Part shown: positions 12,000 to 24,000 of the stretch, piece by piece
Layout of the letters: every line of letters starts with the position of its first letter
Numbering within the stretch: the stretch's first letter is position 1
Assembly: GCF_000003815.2 (NCBI RefSeq)
Contig: NC_049983.1
Span: 27,438,104-27,502,103, forward strand
Source: Branchiostoma floridae
Lineage: Eukaryota > Chordata > Leptocardii > Amphioxiformes > Branchiostomatidae
Direction of reading: 5' to 3'
Length of the DNA stretch: 64,000 nt
Program-made: the position numbers and the translations under genes
Notes under the pieces: generated by a model
Seen by the model: the letters and a program-made list of their open reading frames with translations, nothing else
Database searches by the model: none
What the model was told of the DNA's origin: nothing

Positions 12000-14900
12000 G
12001 AGGCATGATTTTGAGCGTTTCTACCCGTGATATTTATATTTCAAGGCATGGAATGGACATTTACCGTCGCAAAGATGTATTTGATAGCCTGTGAGCTACT
12101 GTTTTGTTTCATTTCGGCGTGTTACATCGTATTTTCCGTCGCCGCCGATCGAAGCCGCCATCTTGAAAATCCCGCTCCGTCTGTCACGTGACCCCGGCAG
12201 TGGTTGCGCAATTTCGCAGAGTTGTTTCTGCATGAACACTTTTAGTCTTACTCTCAGGAAAAATATACTGACATATTTGATAATTTCTTTCTTTCAAAAA
12301 ATACAGAAGTAGAAGTACAGTCAAGTATTTTCAGTTTTCTATAATTTTTTCCTTGTTTTAAAGCTGCAATTATTTTCAACTATAGCTTTATGTGTTATGA
12401 CATTGAGTATCACTTGTTTTCCCCCTCCCCATGCGTTCTACATAGAGATGCCATCTCACATTCTATCCCACTGTACTGGAGATGGGAGATGTTTTGAATT
12501 TGCTGTGCTGTGACCTCTGACCCCACCCTGACCCTGGGGACTAATCCATCTCTGTCAGGCCTGTACATAACCCTCCCTCCCACAGGTCACCCCTCTAACA
12601 CAGTGGAATGGCCCAGTTTATGCGTGACCTTGACAGTGATAATTCTGGAGCTGGGCTCCCAGAAGGGGATGTTGACTGGGGCCAATCAGTGAGTTAGCTT
12701 GTGCCTATCCTGGCCTGTATCATGTGTCATGGTGGGGCGGTGTTTGTTTACATGCTGTATGTAGGTCAGGGATGGTGAGGCTACCCTGGGATAGAGATGG
12801 GTAGGTTGGTGAGGGTACCCTGGGATGGAGATGGGTAGGTTATAAATGAGTTATGATTTCTTAGAGGGAGGGTTTTTGATCACCTCAAAATGTCGTTTTC
12901 AGTGTAACTTGATGTTTGTATTCTTGTGTGTTCCTCTTTATTTGAATACACTGTCAATAGAGGGACAAGAAGTGAATGGGAAGATAGTGTCACTGCAATG
13001 ACTTTCTGGGATAGCCAAGTTCAGAGGTGACAGACATTCCAGGTCACGGAGTCAAAGGAAGAGGCTAATCAATTCAGTGGGAGGTACTGTCAGGTTTTTT
13101 TTTCACAGTTCTGTAAAAGACTGTATTTTCTATATGCAAGACATGTTCACCTTATAGTGACAGGAAATGGTCATTGGACACATGTTAAGTTAATGAAAAC
13201 CTGTACCCTTGATTATTAACTTGCAATTAAACAAGACTAACGAGAAACTCTGAATATTTCACAGAGCTATGAATGAGAGCTTTGAACTCTTGTGGTTAGA
13301 AGAACGTTTTTTTATGTGATTACTTAAACATGCTGGGCCTGAGTGTTAGACGTGCAGGTTTGCACGTGGCTCCGTGTCGAATCACAGCTTTATTGATGGG
13401 GTTTAAGGAGTGGAAATTTCCATTCTGGGAATCCGGGAATTGTTGTGAGATTGGCTCCCTATGCCACTGTTTGGTAACATATCTGTTCTTGCTATGTGAC
13501 TGACTGAGCACACTGAATTTTCAGTATTCTATAAGAATGAAATTTCTGCAAACATTCCATCATATGTGCTCAGGGAACTACACCTTACCAATCATAGCTG
13601 ATGTTACGAAACACCAGCAGTTCAGTACCCTGTAACAAACCTGTTCCAGCTCAGAGACTATCAGGAGCATATTTATGGTATAAGGCGAGGCCCTTGTGTA
13701 ATTTATCGGACGGAATGCTGGGATAATTTGCGGGGGATATTTAGATGGCCGCGGCTGCTGGCGAGGTAATCGTTATCGATCTGTTATTGTCGTGTCGAGC
13801 CGTTTGATTCGCCCAGCAGGCAGGGACCGCCGTGAGTTACGATCCAGATCCCCGCAGCTGGCAGGTTGTGTATGATGTTTTTCATCAAGCGGTACGATTA
13901 GAAAATTATGTGGCTCATCTCCTAAAATTCCTCCAGGATGGTTTTTGTTGTGTCAGTTTCCAGTGCTCAGTGTTTGTGTGTGCTGTTATTGTCATAAGAA
14001 ATGATTACAGGATCATTACAATTTTATGCATGACATATTTTGGTGGTTTGTTGATGGTGATCTCATTTGATGTAATTTATATCTAGGCGATTAGACGTTT
14101 GTATGCTGTTATTTGTTAATGATATTATGAAATCATAAGCTTCCCTTCGTGTTGCATTAGATTTATCGATAACGGATTTTGCTAGAAAATGATGATAATT
14201 GTTTGTAATTTTGATGACTATATGACTGGGTGCCTGTGTAAACTGATATTTATAGGAAATTGATTACAAGATCATTCCAAGCCTCATGAAATTTGTCAGT
14301 AATGGTTTTGCTACTTTAATATAATTTCAATTAATAAATGGTTAAATGTTTGTTGTTCTGACATTCACAAAAGGGCATGGTTACAAAATGACCCTGTTCA
14401 TCATATTTGCTGTGATGTTAGCTAGTTGTGGTGTAGCAATTGTTTTAGATTTGTTGTAAAGACAATATTATGTAATTTGTATCTAGACTAAAATAATATT
14501 ATACATCATCATATTTATTATATTTTACCGTCAAGCCTGATAGCAATGGTTTAGTTTTATTACAATGATTATATTTGGAATTTGTATTAAGATTATATAA
14601 TATAATCTGTATACATACCAGCATTTGGGAAGGGATGTGGCATGAAATCATTTTTTGTTCCTGTAAATTTGTCGCAGATGTTTGATATTATTATTGCCAA
14701 TATTGGAATACAATCTTGCTTTATGCTGTGTGATTTGGTGATACAGTGTTTATGTAATGGTTTGCTGTACACTGTATATGGTTAAAGGATACATGTATTA
14801 CAATTTGCTGCCTGTAACCAGCCATCGGACTAGTTTAAAATGGAAACTGACAGACTGTGCCACCTTCACCTGGGGTCTACGTGATGACAACACAGGGGAA

Positions 14901-17900
14901 AATGGCCTCCGTCCAGGAATATAATTGAATATCTGATGGTTTGAAGGTTTAAAGACTTGCTCAGAACAGTAGTGTCAACTGTGGCTTCGGTTAAGTGCCT
15001 TCAGACGGAAGCAACTCATGGGAGTGAAGCTTGGAATATCTTGTGCATTTGGATAAAACATTTTCCAAACAATTCCTTGTACTAAGTTGTAGAATTTATA
15101 ATATGTAGATTTGTGATGCAAGACTGAAATTTGGATAATGATCTTTGTACAGATTTTTCTTTGTCAATCTTTTTGTCTGCTTCCAATTATTGTCTAATGT
15201 ACAGTCCCCAAAGAAATGAATGTCCATCCCCCAAGTGATGCCTGTACAGTCCCCAGAGGAATCAGTCTGTATCTGTACAGGGTTATAAGGTCAGTGACCT
15301 TTGGGCTGTGGTGTCCCAAATCAGAAAACCTGCAGAAAGACCTGATAATAATCTGTCACGTTGACAGGTTATTGGGGAAAATGTCTATTTTCCAATGATT
15401 AATGTTCGCTAAAAGCAGCTTTTGAAGAGGTTTGTGCTAATCGATCTGTTTCTGAGGTTGAACCATGTGCAGCAGGATCGTTAACTGGCTTAATTACTGA
15501 TTAATTTCTGGGGTAATGTGTTTGGAGTGCTGGCAGTATTGACGTTATTTTGGCAGGCTGTGGAAGTCCTTTCTCCATGAGTAGAACTGGAGATCTAGTT
15601 TCTGTGGGCAGGACAAGGATTAACTACTGGGATTTCATGGCAGGGATTCAGTAAGGCCACAGCAAGGTAATATGTTGGTTCTTAGATTTTAAAAAAAGGA
15701 TATCCACATGAAACAGTTGTAGGGAAATTCTGTAGCTTGATGTGCACTGAAGGGAGTGAATGAAGTCAAGGTCTTCTCCAAGCCTTCTTCTTTTATGTTT
15801 TCCTATTGCAAGTTTTTTTTTTACAAAAAACAATGTACCAGGAGACAAAGAAATAACTTTATGTAGCCTTCCATTTTTTAGTGCAAATCTTGGATTTAAA
15901 TATGATTATTGCTTTGGTATAGAAATTGGTTAAAAATGATATAGCAGCCACATATATATACCTGCAATGCTAGTGTTCTGCCAAAGATTATAACTGGCTG
16001 TCTTGTAGTTGTACAGATACAGATACAGGTAACTCTAACAGATATCGATACCCTCAGGATATCAGTTTTTATATGGTGCTGTTTGTATCGCAGATGAAAA
16101 ATAATAGACAGTATAACCAAAATAAGGTGCTTGATGTGGTAGAGCCAGTTGTTGCCTGCTGGTATATTGTATAATACTTTAATAGTGATTGGTGTAGATA
16201 GTGATATAGATACAGATACATGTACTGCACTGTAGGGTAGGGTATACAGCGTTTTGTTACAAGATGGTAGCTATATTAGAGCAAGTTGTTAGCAGCTGGT
16301 ATGTTGTATTATAGTGATTGATAGTGATACAGATACAGATACATGTACTGCACTGTAGGGTAGGGTATACAGCACTTTGGTACAAGGTGCTAGCTTATGC
16401 TGCTATATTTAGAGCCTATTGTTGGCTGCAAGTTGGTGTGTTATATTAGTGATGGATGCAGATACAGATACAGATATTGCCCTGCAGTGTAGCGGGTATA
16501 CATGGTTCTGTATCTTTCACAAAAATACATGTTTTTGTATATAGCCTTCAGGAACTGTCGAGATGCATAAGGCAGTAGAGCCGATTGTCACCCACCTGCC
16601 GAGCTTGTGCTATATTAGTGATGGATGCAGATATAGATACTGCCCTGTATATAGCACTTTGGTACAAGATGCTATATCATGTGTAGTGAAGCCAGTTGTT
16701 TTGCTGTCAAGTTGGTGTGTTATATTAGTGATGGATGCAGATACAGATACAGATATTGCCCTGCAGGGTAGCGGGTTTACCTGGTTCTGTGTGGATCATA
16801 GCTAAATAACTTACTGCACTTTAGATGGTTGATGTACATTATAATGAATCCAGTTGTTGGCTGCCAAGCTGGTATGTTATTTTAGTGATGTATGTATGTA
16901 CAGATACTGATTGGGTAGTGGGTATACTTAGTTCTGTCTGTATCTTACACAAAAATACATCATATGGCCTTTAGGAACAGTGGAGATGCATAAGGCAGTA
17001 GATCGGATTGCCACCCACCTGACAAGCTTGTGCAATATATTAGTGATGGATGTAGATACAGATATACAGATACTACCCTACAGGATACCGGGTGTACATG
17101 GTTCTGTCTGTATCTTACACAAAAATACATGGCCTGCCTGTTGGTGTGTTATATTAGTGATGGATGTTCTAGATACAGATATTGCCCTGTGGGGTCTATT
17201 TTAAACATGTTTCTATGTCAGTGTGTGTATTACTGTGGGTTATGTGGATACTGATAAGTCCTGTGTAAGGATCAGTGTGTAAACATACAAACGGATAGCC
17301 AAACTGTGTCCTGTCATCCTGGCATGCAATCTGTGGTTCAAAGTTCCCTGTTTCGTTCGATTTCGATTGTATGTTCCACTTGTTCTGGTATATTACGTTA
17401 TCTACAGGTATAAACTACTGGGTATTGGAAAAACAATGTGAACTGAGTGTTACTGCATACTGAGTGGTTTTATTGCAGATCATGTGTTTCTCTCTCCTTG
17501 CAACAAAATCTATCAGACTTTATGAAATAACACTTGGGATGTGTCATAGTTGTAAACATAGGAAAGCATCTTTCTCCCAGACTGGTAACTACGATGCCTT
17601 AATGTACACAGTGGGGTTAGGGGACTTTTGTGAGAATCCATTTTGTTTGTGACCTTCACAATAAATCTCTCTGAGATGACCTTGGTGTGACCTCTGTGGC
17701 TTCCCCTAGGCTTGACCTCTGCCCTGACCTTGAGAATTCGACATGACCCTGGTGTAAGGTCAGGCTGGAGGCGTGGCATGTCAACCCTGGGGAGGGTTGT
17801 CTTTGGGATTGAACTTGACATTTATGGAGCCTGATACTCTGTAGAAACTCTGTTTCAAATGACAAGAACAAAACCAGTTACAAGACGTTGTACAAGCTAT

Positions 17901-18089
17901 TAATCCCATATACATTGTTCTTCACTACTAACTCATCCTGACTCCATGGGTTTGTTTTGGTCCAGGGCACGTCCCAAGCAGATGCAGTGACCCAAGAGCT
18001 TGTCACAAAGGAACCAGTAATGACTAAGATGTACAATACAGGGTTCAAGATCTTTATTAACGTTTTTTTTTCTGTTGTGTTTTCCTCAG
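12000..18089. other. Gene-poor interval upstream of the first recognised ataxin-7 exon
   Basis: No exon is supported. A CpG-rich patch at about 12085-12220 contains GCCGCCATCTTG (YY1 motif, reverse orientation), GTCACGTGACC (an E-box palindrome) and TTGCGCAATTTC (C/EBP-like), and could be a promoter. 12770-12840 has two copies of a GGGTACCCTGGGATGGAGATGGG-like unit. Otherwise the sequence is AT-rich and shows nothing else until the GATACA repeats. Confidence 0.4.
16010..17190. repeat. GATACA-rich diverged tandem repeats
   Basis: About eight units of 100-250 bp share GTGTTATATTAGTGATGG, a run of ATGCAGATACAGATACAGAT, TTGCCCTG(C/T)AG, GTATACATGGTTCTGT and CACAAAAATACATG. The reading frames crossing this stretch (for example 16563-16805 and 16980-17204) simply translate the repeat. 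Confidence 0.8.
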
Positions 18090-21000
18090 AGCACCGACAT
18101 GGCGGTAAAGACTCGGACGCCTCGTCCCTGCGCACCGCGACCATGATCCCGACCGGGCGACCTCCAGGTCTGACCTCACCTCACCATGGCAACCCCCGCC
18201 CGACTCTACCCGCCAACCGGACAGCCAAGTCCTCCGGCATGAAGCTGAACCACCTGGTGCCGGTGGTGGCGCTGGACCGGACGGCAGACATCACCGCGCT
18301 CAAGAAGTCCGCCTCCTCAGCCGCCTCCAAGAAATCCAGCAATAGCAAAAAGTCCACTTCCTCCTCCTACTCTTCCAAAAGTAGCTTCGACAAGGAGAGA
18401 AAAATACCTCTGAAAGGTCGGTGCAACTTGTTTTTGTTTTTGTTTGGTGTTTAGTGCAACTTGTTTGTTTTTGTTTAGTCTTTAGTGAAATGTGTTTGTT
18501 TTTGTTTATTGTTTATTACAACAAGGGCTGTCTCTAGTGCAACTTGCTTGTTTTTATTTGGTGTTTTTTTATTACAACCAGGGATCGTGCAGCTTGTTTG
18601 TTTTTGTAGTGTTTATTAGTATTACAACTGGAGCTGTCTCCGGACCCGTCCCATCCTCCTAGGTTAAAAATGTGCTTATTGGGACAGACACATTCTCCAA
18701 TAAATCTGAACTACATTGTCTAATGAATCTGAACTAATAAATCTGAACTACATTGTCTAATGAATCTGAACTAATAAATCTGAACTACATTGTCTAATGA
18801 ATCTGAACTAATAAATCTGAACTACATTGTCTAATGAATCTGAACTAATAAATCTGAACTACATTGTCTAATGAATCTGAACTTCATGACATGACAATGA
18901 ATAATATGGACTCCCAAACAATGAATGGGACCATAAAAGTTCAAAGGTTGAGAGTGAGACAGCCTTGCTTGTAGCTAAACACATCTGTTGGTGTGGTGAC
19001 AAAATAGATGGTTGTCACCTTTTCAAATTGTCACCCCATAAACATACATCGTACCTGTCACTGTACAAAATATACCTGTCCAATAATGACAATAATCTAT
19101 AGAACTTTGGAAGCTTGACAAATTTGTGAGTCAGGTAAAACACCTACAATGTACAAGATACAGGAAGAAAGTCATAAGATAAAAGACATGGGAACTTAAC
19201 TGTCTCTAGTAGTATCAAGTTGAAATGAAGTGCTTCTAACTAGAAGTGCTTTGCCCTTGACTTTATGAACTTGACTGTCTTAAGTTAAAGTGGCCATTGT
19301 TTGTGTCACACCTGCGGGCCAGGTGTGCATGGCAGGTAAGGCAGGTGTGACCAGGTGTTATTTTGGGAACAACAAAGGTGAAGTGTTTGTTCTGTCAACA
19401 GTCTGTGTTTAGACAGGTCCCATGTGGTCTCTCACCTCCGTTTGTGTTAGAATCAGTCTCACACCAAAGTTCATGTTAGGACAGCTCCCTGGTGGTCTGA
19501 TGCCAAAGTTCAAAGGTCATATTAATACAGGTCTAACACAAGCCTTTTGCTGTGAGTAGGTCTTATGTGGTCTCTCACCTCAGTTTGTGTTTGGACCAGC
19601 CTCACACCAAAGTTTGTATTTGGTCAGGACTTCACCAAAGTTCTGTTGTGAGCAGGCCTAATTTGGTATCACATTACAGTTTTTACTTAGGGTTGAAAAA
19701 TTTGGAAGTAAATGTTCATAACAATAACAGTCGTACGATGACTATGTTTATCGTAACGCTGTATTTGATCCTATTTTCCCTGTTTCTTTCCTGCGCAGAC
19801 CGAGAATACGACCCCAACAAGCACTGCGGTGTCTGGTTACCTGACATGAAGAAGCCGTGCACGAGATCGTTAACATGCAAAGTGAGTAAAACTCAACACT
19901 CGGTGCTACCCACATTTGTTCGTGTGTTATTTCTTCTGTAGATACTGTAATGTAAGTTATTGGAGCAAATGTGTGGTGCAATAAAGCTGCTGTGGTTCCC
20001 CAATCAGATGTTCTGCCCAAGAGCTCCTTCATTTGTTATCTGTTGTACCTTCTCTAAACCTGTTATGTCTTCATGACTGCTCTGTGATATCCTCTTGAGG
20101 ATTTCTGTGGCACCTGAAAAACAGGTCTCGGCCCTGAGTTGAGCTCTACTGGCAAACTAAATAAATAAATGAAATCTAGCATTTTCAATCACAGAAGAAA
20201 GAACGAAAGAAGAAACAAACAAAGAAGTATAGGTATTAAGGAACAGCCAAAAGATTTGCAGAAATTTGAAAAGTGAAACAAATCTTACAGAGCTCCGAGT
20301 TACTAAGAAATCTTGAAGAACAGTCAAGCAAGCAAGCTAATTAATGCAGTTCTAGTCTACAAAAAAAGTCTTGAAAGAACATCTGAGCAACAAGAGAAAC
20401 CTTAAAGAAGCACCAAACAGCCCCAGACATGTGTGCATTCCCAGAAAACAGAAGTATTGATTATTGATAGATTATTGATTATAATGATTGATTTTTGGTT
20501 AATGATTATTGATTGTTGTTCCCCCAGACCCATGCCTTGTCCCTGAGAAGAGCTGTTCCCCAGAGAATAGAAGTATTGATTATTGACAGATTATTGATGA
20601 ATGATAATTGATTATTGATTGTGTTCCCCCAGACCCATGCCTTGTCCCTGAGAAGAGCTGTTCCCCTGAGAACAGAAGTATTGATTATTGATAGATTATT
20701 GGTTAATGATAATTGATTATTGATTGGTGTTCCCCCAGACCCATGCCTTGTCCCTGAGAAGAGCGGTTCCGCAGAGGAGAAAACCGTTTGACGAGCTTCT
20801 GGCGGAACACAAAGCGCGGGCGCGCGAGCGTGAGCGCGAGAAGGAGATGGAGAACAAACTGAAGGAGCACCAGCGACTCGCCTCGCTCTCAGCCCACTCC
20901 GCAGCCTTCGCCCCCGAGATTGTGCCTCAGAAAATCACCTCCCCCACCAAACCCGCCCCGCGGTCATCCCCGGGGGTCAACTCCGTATTCCAAAGGTCAG

Positions 21001-24000
21001 TTTTCATAGCTTCATACTGGATACAGGTGAGAAGGCGTCCGCCTGTTGTGTCCTTGTCTTCGCTTTTCATGTGACATACCTGCAAATTTCCCATTATTTA
21101 TCTAGCCTAGACTTGAACTGGTTAACGCTATCAGCCGTAACTGTGTCTGGTACAGAGTTACAGTGAGAGACAATTCTGACACTAAAAGTTTGGCTTCTCA
21201 CCCTAGTCCTTGCCATTGGGACTACTTGTGCTTGCCTTTTGAATGTTGACTAGTTACAGATGAGCTTTCAGTAAGCTAAAACTGATTGTGAGTAATGTAC
21301 TGTTCCCACATACCCAGTATGCTCTAGTCATGGGCAGCTCAGTGATGGGATTTGGCAAATTTTCTTTCATAGGACAAAGTGAGGAAAAACTGATGAATGA
21401 TTAATGTAAAAAGAGCACAAGAGTTTTTCTTATGCATTAACTCAGTACATGCTGTTTAACACTAGCTTGCGGGATCAGGGGTCATGGGGTCAATTCCTGT
21501 TATTCCTTGCCAGACACTTTACAACACTTGCCTCACTCCACCCAGGAGTAGAAATGGGTACCTGACTTTTGATGGGAAGGTACAAATATAAAAGGTGTGG
21601 AAAGAGAGGGTTGGGCTCCACTGCAGCATCCTACTGTCGCAAATAGGCCACAGGACTACCTGTGCTTGCCTTTTGAATGCCTAGTTAAAAATGAGTTTTC
21701 AGTAAACTAAAACTGTATTGAGATGCATGTTTTTTGCCCCCTCACCACCCAGGCCATCATTCCAGCCCTCAGGACAGCCTGCCGACTCCAGGCACGCCTC
21801 CCCGGAGCCCAAGGCTCGCCCTGGCAGCGATGGGGAGGGGGAAGAGGAGGCAGATAGCAACGAGAACCTGGACTGTCCCCACATACTCAACCACCCCAGA
21901 CCCGCCACGGTGAGTAATGTACTGTCCCCACATACTCAACCACCCCAGACCTGCTGTGATAAATAATGTACTGTCCCCACATATTCAACCACCCCAGACC
22001 CACCACGGTGAGTAATGTACTGTCCCCACATATTCAACCACCCCAGACCCACCACGGTGAGTAATGTACTGTCCCAACATACTCAACCACCCCAGACCCA
22101 CCACGGTGAGTAATGTACTGTCCCTACATACTCAACCACCCCAGATCCACTGTGATAGATAATGTACTGTCCCTCCATCTCTACCTTTTTAAAAGCATAT
22201 TTTCACGATAAGTTAACACGATCATTTACATCAGTGTTAGCTATTGTTCAGTTTGTTAGAAGGTAATTGAATTGCTTCAAATTGTGCAAAATTTCAGCAT
22301 TTGCATCAAAATTATGTAAGAGTTCGAAAAGTGTGCATTTCTGAAACTGGTGATGTTATACCCCCCTGTGCAGATGTGTGCGTTCGGTGCGCGGAGGTTC
22401 GGGAAGGGGTGCTACATGTTCAGTATAACCAGTGTTGTTCCCCCCTGTGCAGATGTGTGCGTTCGGTGCGCGGAGGTTCGGGAAGGGGTGTTACATGTTC
22501 AGTATAACCAGTGTTGTTCTCCCCCTGTGCAGATGTGTGCGTTCGGTGCGCGGAGGTTCGGGAAGGGGTGCTACATGTTCAGTATAACCAGTGTTGTTCT
22601 CCCCCTGTGCAGATGTGTGCGTTCGGTGCGCGGAGGTTCGGGAAGGGGTGTTACATGTTCAGTATAACCAGTGTTGTTCTCCCCCTGTGCAGATGTGTGC
22701 GTTCGGTGCGCGGAGGTTCGGGAAGGGGTGCTACATGTTCAGTATAACCAGTGTTGTTCTCCCCCTGTGCAGATGTGTGCGTTCGGTGCGCGGAGGTTCG
22801 GGAAGGGGTGCTACATGTTCAGTATAACCAGTGTTGTTCTCCCCTGTGCAGATGTGTGCGTTCGGTGCGCGGAGGTTCGGGAAGGGGTGCTACATGTTCA
22901 GCAGGAGAACAGACCTGCTGAGATCGGCGTTCACAGCGTTGTTAGAGCGGCAGCTACACTCACCTCCTCTCAAGTAAGGCACCAACTTCATGTACTGCAC
23001 TACAATATCCATAGCAATGGTAGATTGTAGTCCTCATGGATGTATGGGCATGCTGTCATCTAAGGTGCAGTTCTTTTGTGTATTACTAGGGGGAGCACAT
23101 TTTTGCAAATGGTTTGGGGTGCACTCGCTAAGAGTGCCATACTCTGCAACCTGATACAAATTGATCAACAATGACTTTTACAGTGGAATTTCTTCCTTGT
23201 CAGACATTCCTGAATTTTGTAAATCTGTGCCTCAAGTAGTCATTTAGTTTTGTTCTGAAGAATGCGTGCCTCCTAGTGAGTTACAGAAGAACTGCAAATC
23301 AGGTGAAACTGTAAATGCTGGGAGTTAAGACAAAGTATTGGTCATTTGTTAATACAGTGGATTCCAATTATTCGTATTACGCCTTTTTGGATAATTCGGG
23401 TAATTGCATAGAATTGCGAAATCCCAAACCATTTGCCATTCATTCTATTGTATAAGGCTTTGCAGAATTGGATAACCCCCGGTCTCAAACTTCGGGTTTT
23501 TGGATAGAATTACGTCAAATTATAGCGAATAAAACGGGAAAATATACGCTAAAACTTACAAAATGAGGCAAAAATTAACCAACAACTGTATGACCGAAGG
23601 CATTTAATCATGAAAAGGACCGTAAGATAGGTAGATTCCACCGAAAATCTTGCCAATGCTGCTGCGGTAGCGTGCGAACATTGGTTAGGCGCCATTTTGA
23701 TAGGTTGCCGTAAGGCATGATGGGCGAACGTCATGGGAACGTCAACACGCTTTTGAGTTCATATTTCCCCTTCAGACAACGTCTAAACTTGGTTTACCCT
23801 ACAAAATGTGTTTTTATAGATCCACTGTCTCATTATTAAGCTGATTTCGGCTGCACTACGTAGATTTTTACAGTGCACATAACGCAACAGGGTCAATGAA
23901 CTGTGATGTTGCAATCAGCCGCATTGAATGGCGGGATATCTCAAGCCACGCTGCGACGCCATTTTAAATGTTTTGAAAGTAAAATTTTCCGTCTTCCACC

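Noticed and set aside
22301-23030. Several overlapping frames of 68-119 codons with Cys-rich repeats
   Set aside because: They are the 80-bp junction minisatellite read in three frames, not a Cys-rich protein.
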